Of a stretch of DNA of 64,000 nt, positions 52,036 to 62,500 are shown in pieces. This stretch comes from Sclerurus mexicanus (Eukaryota > Chordata > Aves > Passeriformes > Furnariidae). The notes below the pieces were generated by a model, which searched no databases, was not told the DNA's origin, and saw only the letters and a program-made list of their open reading frames with translations. How positions within the stretch are numbered: the stretch's first letter is position 1; each line of letters opens with the position of its first letter. A program made the position numbers and the translations under genes. The stretch covers positions 124,001 through 188,000 of the forward strand of contig VWZF01001867.1 in assembly GCA_013396755.1 (NCBI GenBank), in the 5' to 3' direction.

Positions 52036-52092
52036 ATTATTTTTGCCATGATTGGGAAGCTGAAGCACAGAGGAAACATGCACAAAAAGTCA
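52036..52092 (-). repeat. MIR-like SINE fragment
   Basis: ATTGGGAAGCTGAAGCACAG followed by AGGAAAC resembles the antisense of the conserved MIR core (ATGGGGAAACTGAGGCACAG). Ancient, degenerate. Confidence 0.45.
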
Positions 52093-52495
52093 TTTTTATG
52101 CACAGCCCTAGGGGAATTGTCCTGAACTTCTAGAAGTATATCATTCATACTCTGCTGTGTGTAAAATATGGCTATTTCTGAGTTCCCAAAACTAGCAAAT
52201 CTGGGACAAATTCTGCAACTTTGAAGCTATTAAAGGATATGAAAAAACTTTTTTTTTTCATAAGTGTGAGAGATGTAAGTTACTATCTAAAAAGGGGTAA
52301 ATAAATCAAACATTTTCATTTTTCAAAAGCTGTTTTCACATCATGTGATTCATTAAGTCCAAGACTGGGTTCTAGCTATCGAGATGTCTAATTTACCCAT
52401 GCATTGGTATTTTTATTACCTGGTGAGGTCTGATTATCCACGTGCTACCTTATTGCTGCTTTGTGCTTAAATTGTATCTGCAAATGTTATTTACT

Positions 52496-52605
52496 CACCT
52501 CTCAGTAATTTAAGGTAAATATTGTTACTTCCAATTTATAGAGGAGCAAGAGGTCAGAGAAGTTACCTGACTTACCAAAAGTAGGACAGAAGAGATAAAT
52601 CAGGA
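52496..52605 (-). repeat. MIR-like SINE fragment
   Basis: AATTTATAGAGGAGCAAGAG, AGAGAAGTTACCTGACTTAC and the order of these words match the antisense MIR core (TTTACAGATGAGGAAACTGA ... GAGGTTAAGTGACTTGCC). Ancient, degenerate. Confidence 0.5.
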
Positions 52606-55600
52606 TAAAAATTCAATTTGTGGAATATATTTTTTATTTGTAAGTGCTTTTTGGATGTGGATGTCCGATTTGAGGTGTGCCTTTTAGGCTTCTCTAGGGA
52701 ACGCAGCTATCGACCCTCTGTAAACCCACTCACTAAACCAGAGGCACAGTGCTTAAAATTTCTGATCTCCAAGTTCCTACTATCAAAAAACACTTTGAAA
52801 AAGAATAGTCATTCTTTTATCTCCAAATGTGCTACTATTAAAGTAGTAATAAAATATTTATAATCTTGAGTCAGCTAGATTCAGTAAATGAGACATTTCT
52901 ACATACACCTAAAAAAAAAAAAGCTGAATACAAAATTCCTACCAAAAATATAGAATCCAAAATAATAATATTCCAGCCTTTCCTAACTGCATAGATCAGA
53001 CTATTTTTCTGATTTTTCTTCTTTCTACTGCTAGTATTTTCTTTTCCCATTGACCTAATTTGAAGTGGGATGTGATTGGTGCCCCATGAATATGTACGGA
53101 AGGGCCATTGTTGAGATGGATTTGTGTGAGATTTTCTGTAGACTGTTGGCCACCCTGACTCCGTGGGTCAGACAGCAAAGCCATACGGCCAGGACTCAGA
53201 GATGGACACCTCGTGCCTCAGGGGCTGATGAGAGGGAAGGAGGCAGATGGTGACAGTTGCCACCAGCACAGCTGGACTGCTGTGTGGGAGACCTCTGCAC
53301 CAGGTATTAGTTTCAGGGGCCCTAGAGACACTCAAAAGGCAGTCGTTCGGGTTATGCAGCAGCCCTAGTGTTACCACAGCCTGGCCATGTGATGTAGCTT
53401 AGCCATGGAATGCCTTCAGCATTAAAGCTTTTTCACTCAGACTTTGGCATAACAAAATCTAAAAGCAGGACAAGTATTAGAGCATCATAATAGAAGTATA
53501 TTAACTTGCTTTTACGTATTATACTTCAAAGAGGAAACTGTTTAAACGTCATTTGTCAGTAGATGATAACAGCTTCTGCTCTTCTTCTGTAGAGGTGGAT
53601 GGCCTTGCAGGGTGGGTATCAGCCTTACACAGAATGGAAGTCCATAGCATTAAAGTTTAAACTGCTTTTCTGCTGAAGTGTTATCCATTCTTTCTCTCCA
53701 TCTGCAAACCTGTGTGCTAAAGAGATTTTCAACAATGACAAATTATGTCCGGTAGGATCTGGTAATTCCTTGCTTTTCACCTTCTAAAGTGAGTTTTCTG
53801 GTTTTTTCATCTACTAGAAGAGCCAGACCAATCTAAATTCTTTCTGGTACAAAGTGCAGTCTGGAAAACACTATTTGGGAGTAACTATCTTTTTTATTTT
53901 TCTAAGGATTAACCATTTTTATTGATATTAGGTAATTTTATTAGGTTTTACTTTTAAAGAGACTGCTCCTAGCTATGTCAATTTTTATTCTTTTTAAGAA
54001 AGGTGAGTATTTTTAAACTTCTTATTCTAATAATACTAAAAATACTTCTGTCTACCCAAAGAACAAAATTATTTCAAACAAACTGCTTTGTTGTCCCAAG
54101 ATTGCCAGAAAAATCTAGTGTGTTCAGTTTTAAGGCTTTCCCTCTATTTTGTAACTACAGTCAAATACTGTTCAAACCATGAGCTTATAGTGATGACAGA
54201 CACAGCAAAGAATAAGTGTGGTATGGGGATCTCTTCAGAGAGGCAAGATTTAAAGGACATAAAAAGTTCATATGCTTTAAGATGATGGACTCTTTCCCAG
54301 TTGTTTCTTATCTGCTTAAATTCTCTTCCTTTGATTGTTAATTGCATTGTTTCGTTGACTGTTCCTATGAGGAAGCTCAAAAGCTCAGCTATTTTATTTC
54401 TTACTGTGTTTAGGAGTCAGATCTTGAATCTCCATAAATCCTTTAGACTCCTGTCCTCTTTTGTGGTCTGTCTTTCCCTCTGTTTTTCTTTTTCTTGAAG
54501 CTAATGCATCCCTCAGGCTCTCCACAGCATCTTCCTTTCAAAGTGATGAGCATATCTAAATTTGTCTGGGTTTATGATTGAAATCTTTGATGTCTTTAGA
54601 ACTATTTCTGAACTAAATAATAAGATCACAAATGTGTGTGATAAAATTACAAATAAATTCTACTAAAGCTATAGTCTTGCCTCCTGTGTGGCCAGAATCT
54701 GGGAGATTATCCACTTCAGATTTTTGCTCTTTTGCGCTGTTGTTCCCTTTTTTATCTGCTCTGCCTATAGTGGAAGGAGCAAATCTTGATTCTTACACTA
54801 ACACTTAAGAACATGATTTCAGTTATCAAATGTGAATGATGAATTATTCTGTTCATTGCAGTAAATAAAATGCACACTGAAATTGTTCTGTTTAACAAGG
54901 AAACCATTCCAAGCTGGATGTTGTAACCCAACCTTTTTTCAAACATGATCTTGCAAAAATTATCTGACTCCTCCAAAGCAAGATCACTGAGTTTATTTTT
55001 CTTGAGTTTGCATTTGAGAAAATATAGTCTTTTGCTCTGACATGCGAGACTGGCCTGTGAAGCCTGGTGTCTAAAATGCATTTATGCAATTACACAAGCT
55101 TTCCTCATTTTTTGTTGTTTTTGTCCTTGTGTATTAGGAAATAATTGAATAACTGGATTGTCATTTGAAGGCTAGAGTTTACTAAAGTTTAATGCATTGT
55201 GCCATTTTTTGCTTCGAAAAATGATGGGGTTTTTTTCCATCCCCAATAAAAAAAGGGTGTATTAAGGTCATGAGAGTAACACGTATCCTAGATGTGGTAT
55301 AGTTCCATCCCATTTGTCAGAGGAAGGAAGCATGCAATTAGAATGTGATTGCAGATTGTTTTGAAGGTTATGTCACTGGTTTTGTATCCACTGCATGGGG
55401 ATATAGTATATAGCCTAACAGTAGTGAGGAGATGAAGAGCAATGGCTAATGCAAATATTTTTTTATTTAACCTCCTGAACTAATAACAATCTTATAATAA
55501 TGCCAGTGGAACGCATTGGTATCCTGTGGATTTTGATTTGCTAGAAAACAGCTTGAGAGTTGACTACATGCTCAAAGATTTTTCAGATTTGACCATGATG

Positions 55601-55964
55601 AGCCAGAAGAAACTTCTGCAGACAGGCTCTTACAAAGGTGGTTTGCTGAAGCTCAGCACAGAGAACCCAGCTTTGGCAATAGTATTAGAAGGGTGATCTC
55701 TGTAGGATTCTCAAGAATTACTGAGAACAGAGACTCTTCTCCATACCTTTGCCAGGAAGATATTCAGAGACTGTGTTCTGTGATTACTGAAGCCTAGGAG
55801 ACTTGCTAACTTAATTAGGGAATATAATAGGTGGGCAAATACAGATCTCCATTAGCATCTTTTTAAGAAATTTAAAATAAAATTGAAAGGTATGACGTAG
55901 GAAGTGCTGGTTCCCAGGTCAGTTCTCTCTCTGCTAACAACTACTTCTACTCTTTTATATGTAG

Positions 55965-56020
55965 CTTTACTGTAAGAGTCTGCGCAGACTTTGAAGGACA
56001 AAGTATTTCAGATGAGATCG
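55965..56020 (+). CDS. ITGA8: ITGA8 exon 16
   Basis: 56 bp encoding F-T-V-R-V-C-A-D-F-E-G-Q-S-I-S-D-E-I after completing the Cys of exon 15; thigh domain. The C-F-T-V-R-V-C pair is typical of alpha-integrin thighs. Acceptor TATGTAG, donor ATCG|GTAAGA. Confidence 0.94.
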
Positions 56021-56522
56021 GTAAGAAATGTTTTCTCTTTCTGTAATTTACTGTGGCCTGCTCTATTTCAGATGTATTTTTTTCTAACACTTTGAAAGAT
56101 GATAGGAGTGAGATCCTCCTAAGGCAAGAAAATGGAGTTTAAAAAAAAGTGTGTGTGTATATATATATATATGTGACACAAGGCTTCTATTTCTCATTTA
56201 AATTATTTTTGATTCAGATTTAGCCATTGTCCAAATAAAACCAAGAATGTACCTTATTAGAGAATGTTCTGTTTTGAAAAAAAATTCAGACACAGAAGTT
56301 CTGTACATGTATGATCTGCCAGTGAAATCAGAAAGCTTTAAATTACACAACTTCCATACTTTGTATCAAAAACTAGTGGGCTGCTAAGTAGTCAGGCACT
56401 TAAAGCATGGATTAGTTTTCCTTGGAAGACTTTATTAGATTAATCACTTATAATACATAATGGATTGATTACTATTTTTTCTTTCCACATTAAATTGATA
56501 AATATTTATTTGTATCTTTTAG
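56021..56522 (+). other. ITGA8: ITGA8 intron 16 with GT/AT microsatellite
   Basis: 502 bp. It contains a compound dinucleotide repeat at about 56147-56175 and nothing else recognisable. Confidence 0.7.
56147..56175 (+). repeat. Compound (GT)n(AT)n microsatellite
   Basis: GTGTGTGTGT followed by ATATATATATATATAT. Likely length-polymorphic. Confidence 0.9.
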
Positions 56523-56677
56523 TGCTGAAAGGTGAATTGCAATTAGATTCATTGAAACAGAAAGGAGCTGTAAAGAGGACCCTTTTCTTTGATTACCATC
56601 AGTCACATCATTACTTCTCCATTGTGATAGAAAGACAGAAACAGCTCCATTGCCAGGACTTCCTTGTTTATCTCAGA
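56523..56677 (+). CDS. ITGA8: ITGA8 exon 17
   Basis: 155 bp encoding L-K-G-E-L-Q-L-D-S-L-K-Q-K-G-A-V-K-R-T-L then F-F-D-Y-H-Q-S-H-H-Y and C-Q-D-F-L-V-Y-L-R; thigh domain. Acceptor TATCTTTTAG, donor AGA|GTAAGT, phase 0. Confidence 0.95.
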
Positions 56678-57784
56678 GTAAGTTGTTTAAAATATTTTGG
56701 ACTTTCATCATTATTTAAGTAGTACCAGGGATTTAAAGATAATAGTAAAAAAAGGAGCTATTGGAGAAAGAAGAACAACTTCCAAAATTACAGAAACATG
56801 AGATAAGGTAGGCCTTATCTGTATGCCCAGTATGTCCAGAACATACTGCTACCTTGAAAAAATTCCCTGTATAAATCTTTGGCTCATCTTTTGTCGATAT
56901 AAGTGTAAAAGAAAGACTTCTTTTGAGGAGTGTAAAGTTTCTCTGTGTAAAAATACATTGATTCCATACTCTTCTGGAAATTTTGATCAAATACTGCATC
57001 TCCTGATACAAAAATGCAAGATTTATTTATCTTTTTAGTATCCCTTTATTTTTTAGCATTTGCAGTGATTTAGTCAATTAGTCATGTCAATGTCTTGCCA
57101 ATTCAGTTTCAACTGATATTTTAAAGGAACCCCACCAGCAATATTGGCCTAAAATTCATGTATTTTAAAAAATATTTTAAACATATTTAAAAATGTTTTT
57201 AGAAAAATTAAAACTGTGGAACTGAAGTTGTAAAGGAGAAAGTGTCAATAGTTACTCACTTGCAGCTGGATTTATGTTATGCAATTGAAGTCGATTCCAA
57301 ATCTGGCCTGAGAAATGCAGTGGGAGGTGGAGTGGAGAAGTTTCAAGCACTATGTAAGGAAGTACCTAGACAACAGAGGTGGTGGAATTTTACCATTGCT
57401 AATTTATATAAATTCTTGGTTATGGTACAAACCACCACTATTACCTCCATTTCAAAAGGAACACGGGCAGTAGCTGATAGGAGTTGGTTCTGTGTATCTC
57501 TTTTTAAACAGCTTCATTTTAGGCTAATGCTTTGAAAAATTTCTGAGTGTACTCAGCTAAGCCAGCTTCTTCCAGGAGGCAATGTGTTCTGGGCATTCCA
57601 ATTACTGGTGAGTCACTTTGCTTTCCTAATGACACTATGTGCAGCCAGAATTTGGCCAGCAGCTGTCAAAGAACCATGTCTTTACATTCAATAAAGACTG
57701 AAGTCTGAATCTGTTGACATACCATACTAACCTGAAATAATTGTATGAAACCACTGCTTTTTATTATGTGATTGTCACTCACAG
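56678..57784 (+). other. ITGA8: ITGA8 intron 17
   Basis: 1.1 kb, AT-rich, nothing recognisable. The 97-codon open frame at 57242-57535 has no known domain. Confidence 0.55.
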
Positions 57785-57922
57785 GATGAAACAGAATTTA
57801 GAGATAAATTATCTCCCATCAATATAAACTTCAATTATAGTTTGGATGAATCCAGTTTTGAAGATAGTTTGACTGTGAAGCCAATCCTGAACTATTACCA
57901 GAAAAGCTTATTAACAGAGCAG
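57785..57922 (+). CDS. ITGA8: ITGA8 exon 18
   Basis: 138 bp, 46 codons, phase 0/0: D-E-T-E-F-R-D-K-L-S-P-I-N-I-N-F-N-Y-S-L then D-E-S-S-F and V-K-P-I-L-N-Y-Y-Q-K ... L-L-T-E-Q. C-terminal thigh with the very conserved F-R-D-K-L-S-P-I; N-Y-S is a sequon. Acceptor ACTCACAG, donor CAG|GTATGA. Confidence 0.96.
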
Positions 57923-58384
57923 GTATGAATTTTGCATGCTATGTCTTCTATATATAAACATGAAAGCATTTACAAATACTACGTGTCATTTTCTTTAAAA
58001 CAGAGTATCAGGTCCAGAAATTACACAGCAAGGATTTAATTAATTCAAAATGTAAATTGCATATAAATACAAAACCAACAGCCCTTTAAAATGTTTTCAA
58101 AATGTTGTTGTGCTTCTAGTTTTGATTGCATTCTAGAATATGTAAGCCAAGTTGTGTGGGGAAGGGCCTGAAAGATGATACTGTTCTGCTAAGGATGGTC
58201 TGCTAAGTCTGGTCTCCAACTACCCTGTGGAAAGGAACTTACAAAAAAAGAAATAGAGATTTAATTCACTAAGGCAGCACTAGTGATATTTAAGGCACTT
58301 AGGCTAGTGATTTTTAATGAAGTGATTTGGACTTTGAGGCAAGTACTAACTGTATTACCATTTTTCTACTTTGCAATAATACAG
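57923..58384 (+). other. ITGA8: ITGA8 intron 18
   Basis: 462 bp, AT-rich, nothing recognisable. Confidence 0.6.
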
Positions 58385-58452
58385 GCTTACATTCTTGTTG
58401 ACTGTGGAGAGGACAACTTGTGCATTCCTGACTTGCAACTTTCTGCTGTGCC
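58385..58452 (+). CDS. ITGA8: ITGA8 exon 19
   Basis: 68 bp encoding A-Y-I-L-V-D-C-G-E-D-N-L-C-I-P-D-L-Q-L-S then A-V and two bases of Pro. The D-C-G-E-D-N-L-C-I-P-D-L block is the genu calcium loop at the thigh/calf-1 boundary, where the integrin leg bends. Acceptor AATACAG, donor GCC|GTAAGT. Confidence 0.96.
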
Positions 58453-59392
58453 GTAAGTTAAATAAAATAAATGATGCTGTGTGTAGGGAAGTCTGAACAC
58501 TGCTAACTGCTGTAACAGAATGAAGTATGTAGAACGGAGTTCTGTTGTTTTGTATAGCTAGTCATTTTCCAGATTTTAATTTGCACATCCATTTAATTTA
58601 GAAAACCAAGAAATGGAGAAATATACACTTGCAAATCACATTCATGATATTTAATTGTTATCATAGAAAATGTAGTTTGCAGGTATTTACTAGAAGTGGT
58701 TCTAGTTCTCTGAATGCCAAGTGATTATACAAATTGTTCATAGGAGGTTTCAAATTTTTTTATTTCAGTGTGCCAGACTTTGAACTTGGGGCACAGTTCT
58801 GAACTCAGTATACAGTAGAGTATACAGTGAAGTAAATGAATCTCAGAATAAAAAAGTTTCAAAACATGGCAACAATTTCTCCCATGGAGGGGGAAATATG
58901 CCAAGCAGGAAAAGTGGGAACCTCTGACGGTTATCTGACTCTGTGCCATCGAAATCAGTCCATAGCTGTGAAAGGGCACAGTGCCATTGCAGGTCACAGG
59001 AAAATTTGTATCATTGTTCATTTTACAGTGGGCATGAGGGGAAAACTATCGCCTTTGTGCCCCCCAGAAACAATGCTGATACCTCCCCTGTGGCAAGTAA
59101 TTCCTCCACTAAATACTTCTTACTGGTTAGAAAATAGTCAGGCTCTGAAATGTTATAGCAGTAACTTAGAAGTGGCAGTCCACTTTGATTGTCCACAGTG
59201 GTGTTTTCTCTTGACCTTTTTTCTACCCAGGTGCTGGCATGGGGTCATTTTTTATGGAAAGTATTTTACTGTGTGTTCACAGAATATTTCCCAGAATAGA
59301 TGTCATGAGAGCAGAATGTCCTTCTGCTTTACTCATATGTAAATCCTAATTGTGCATGTTTTAACTCCTGACAAGTAGTATTTTCTATACAG
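58453..59392 (+). other. ITGA8: ITGA8 intron 19
   Basis: 940 bp. It holds the longest open frame of the window, 168 codons at 58836-59342 (+), which stays open without recognisable domain, Kozak context or splice partners. The sequence around 59050-59145 has a vague likeness to decayed DNA-transposon ends, not enough to call. Confidence 0.5.
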
Positions 59393-59540
59393 AGATACAG
59401 ATCAGCTAATAATTGGAGAAGAAAACTGCATCATGCTCATAATAAATCCAAGGAATGATGGGGAAGGAGCCTATGAAGCTGAGTTACATATAAAGATACC
59501 ACCTGAGGCAGATTACACTGGGGTTGAACGTAACAACAAG
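59393..59540 (+). CDS. ITGA8: ITGA8 exon 20 (last exon in the window)
   Basis: 148 bp encoding D-T-D-Q-L-I-I-G-E-E-N-C-I-M-L-I-I-N-P-R then N-D-G-E-G-A-Y-E-A-E-L and P-P-E-A-D-Y-T-G-V-E-R-N-N-K. Calf-1 domain start; N-D-G-E-G-A-Y-E is conserved across alpha integrins of this group. Acceptor CTATACAG, donor AAG|GTAAAT, phase 0. The next exon, expected to open G-F-R-P-L-S-C, was not found before 64000. Confidence 0.95.
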
Positions 59541-62500
59541 GTAAATGAAAATCAAAATAATAAAGCAGAAACTTTGGCACTGCTGTCTCATGCTCCCAGC
59601 ACACCAGTGTTTTTACCATTACTAAGGTTGTCCCAATGTGATATCCTGATTAGTTGAACATTAACTGCAGTATAAACTTGACAAAGTTGCTTTCCTTTGT
59701 CGTCAATTATTTCATGTTGTGGATGGGCAAAAAACGCAGTTATAATGTAAATATGCCAGTGTTCACAGAAGGACTAATGTTGACTGAAGTCCTGCTGAGC
59801 TGTACTGAACATGCAGTGTTTCCCTTTTGGGTCTGTTTGTTTTTTAAGAGCAAAGATGAAACATCATCCTGCAAACAAGCAGAGTGTTCATGTATTCTCT
59901 GTTGGACAGCAAGTCTGAATCACCTCATCTGCCCATAAATCTCCCAAGCCGTTGCAATATGAGCCTGCTTTTTTCTCTTAGTGCCTGGAATGTTCAGAAA
60001 GGCCTCAAGGGTGAGAGTGGGAGAAAGCAAGTTAATTTCCGTTCTAAAGGCAAATGTTTTTAAGGAAGTTGAAAGTAACTTACAAGGTATTTCCTTATTT
60101 TCCTTCTGTCAATGACTTTATTAATGGGCTTTTAATCTAATTTGAAAACAGTTTAATGATGTCATCAAAGGTGACAATATGGAAATTCTCTGCAACCTCA
60201 CATCTCAGAAGCATATGTTAAAGACACTAGCCATTCTCTATTGCCTGTTCTTTTGTTCTCTTAGCAAAGCCTCTGTTTTTTTGGACTGGGATTTACAAAC
60301 CTAAAGTCCTTTTTAATATACTACACATGGTTACATTTTTCCTTTGTTGCTCTTTAGGAATCTTTAGCTGGTCTTTTGGACATTACCAAGGATGTCAGGG
60401 GAGGCACTTAATCCAAAACTCACAGCACATAGTGGCACAAATCTGTTATTTGAGGGACTTGGGTGGTGGTGGATGAGAGGCTGGACATGAGCTGGCAATG
60501 TGTGCTTGCAGTTCAGAGTTGAACATGTCAAAAGCAGTGTGGGCAGCAGACTGAGGAAGGTGGTTCTGCCCTTCTAGCCCGCTCTAGTGAGACCCCACCT
60601 GAAGCACTGCATCCAGCTCTGGGGTCCCCAGCATAGGAGGGACATCGACTGGTTAGAGCAAGTCCAGAGAAGAGCCATCAGTTAATTAGAGGGGTGGAGC
60701 ACCTCTCCTATGAGGGAAGGCTGAGAGAATTGGGATTGTTCAGCCTGGAAAAGAGAAGGCTCTGAAGTGACCTAATTGTGGCCTTCCAGTACCTGAAAGG
60801 AGTCTACAAGAAAGATGGAGAGGGACTTTTTACAAGAGCATGTAATGACAGGACAAGGATGAATCGTTTTGAACTGAAAGTAGGTTTAGATTAGATATTA
60901 GGAAAAAATTCTTTACTGTGAGGGTGGTGAAACACTGGAACAAGTTGCCTGGAAAAAGCACATTTATAAATTCAGTCACTCTTTTATATCCTCCTGTTCT
61001 GTTTTCTCATTTAATCCATTTTGTCTAAATGTGCAAATTAAGTAATCCTGTTACCAGGAAGACCATATTCTTAGGGGTCATAGTATAAATGAGTATAAAT
61101 TAGAGAGACACAATTCATTCAGCATACAGGGCTTTAAGAAAATACAGCGCTTTGAACTGCTTGACAGGATAACAGAAGAAATTATCACACTGCATGCAGT
61201 AAACACTGACGTATATGGAAAAAACCCCTACATCTGTCTGCAGGTGCTTTTTTAGGCAAGGACTAGAGATGAAAATGAAAGTCTTGATGTCAGCTGCAGT
61301 GAAGTCAGGATTTCAATTCTTATTTTTTGTGTTTGTGTTGTACTTTGCCAGTGGGGCATCTGTGACTCCTTCTGAAATATCCTTAATCTAATACAGAGTA
61401 ATTTCAGCAGACAGGTGAATTTATGATAGACCTGTTGCAATCACGTTCTTAAAGCTCTGCCTCTAACATTTCATTGATTCTTGGTTGCATCTGTGTTTAC
61501 AGTCCTCTGTGTAGCTGTTTTCCTCCAAACTGCAGATCCTGGTATTAAGGCAGAGATAATATTCACCTCACCCAGCAAAACAGGTAGACTGAGACTAAAA
61601 TATATGAAATGTAATCAGCTGAATAAATCATTGATACATTTCTGATGGAACTTAGGAATCTATAGAAACAAATTATCAAATAATTAAATCAATTAAATTA
61701 CACTCATAATTTCAAAGTAACTATACTCATTGAGAATATTTGTCTACTTTATTGTGGAGTTACTCTGTATTTAGTCTATCTAATAGAGAAACACATTTAT
61801 CCCTTAAGTGCTTCCTGTTCAATCTGTTTTGGTTTTTTTTATTATTTTAACAATTTACTGGGTTATTCTATGTCATTTGAATTACACTCAGAAGCTGTTG
61901 AAGTCAACAACTTAACTGAAAATTCACTTGCCTTCTACCTCTGCCTTCAGTTTTATGCAATACAGAGTCTGACCTGCCTCAGTTGTCATTGTCTTGTTAT
62001 CTCAGGACTGATTCTGTAGAATATTGTGCACAGGTTGTGCAACTGTACCAAAACAAGCAGCGTTTTGCAGAGATGTCTGTGATCATATGCAAGTGGAGAG
62101 GCAAGTGAAGGTGTGTGGTCAAGAAATTTGAGGTCAAGGACCTGATTTTGGAGCTTCATTTTTTGCTGCAGATGCTGACATTTCCTTCAGTCAAAAGCTG
62201 ATTATTGAAATAGAATGACTTTACAGTGAAATGAAATATGTTATTTGTTAGTTGTATTGTGGAAACACTTAGAAGGTCCAGAGGCCAGATAATGAGTAAA
62301 TTACTCCAGCTTTGCTAGTTACTGGAAACCCATTGGCTTGTAACAACTGTTCATATGCATTAGGTGTGGAGTTACTAGAATTAGCTTCAATGAAAAAAGT
62401 ATAACCACATTGTATTACCTCATATTTCTGTGGCCAGCAGTAGTTCCAGAGACAGTATATCCTTGCTATATGGTACATTCTTATATTTACAACAGAATGG

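Larger units (their letters stand above)
49829..55964 (+). other. ITGA8: ITGA8 intron 15
   Basis: 6.1 kb. Two MIR-like SINE remnants on the minus strand (about 52036-52092 and 52496-52605) are the only recognisable repeats. Open frames up to 109 codons (54752-55081, minus) have no domain I recognise. Confidence 0.55.
6020..59540 (+). other. ITGA8: ITGA8 gene body seen in this window (exons 1-20)
   Basis: Integrin alpha-8 is a type I membrane protein that pairs with beta-1 and binds RGD ligands (nephronectin, tenascin, fibronectin); it acts in kidney, neural and smooth-muscle development. Twenty exons join without a frame break into about 655 residues. Visible residues 1-430 form the beta-propeller: blades with FG/GAP cores such as S-Y-F-G-Y and L-V-G-A-P, and calcium loops D-V-N-N-D-G-L-D-D, D-L-N-Q-D-G-Y-N-D and D-S-D-V-D-K-N-D-Y, plus G-D-S-E-Q-E in blade 4. 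Residues 431-583 are thigh; from about 584 (D-C-G-E-D-N-L-C) the genu and calf-1 begin. Wording matches ITGA8 rather than the paralogues ITGAV and ITGA5. Furin site, transmembrane helix and tail are outside the window. The signal peptide is missing at the N of 6020. All introns are GT/AG. Confidence 0.95.
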
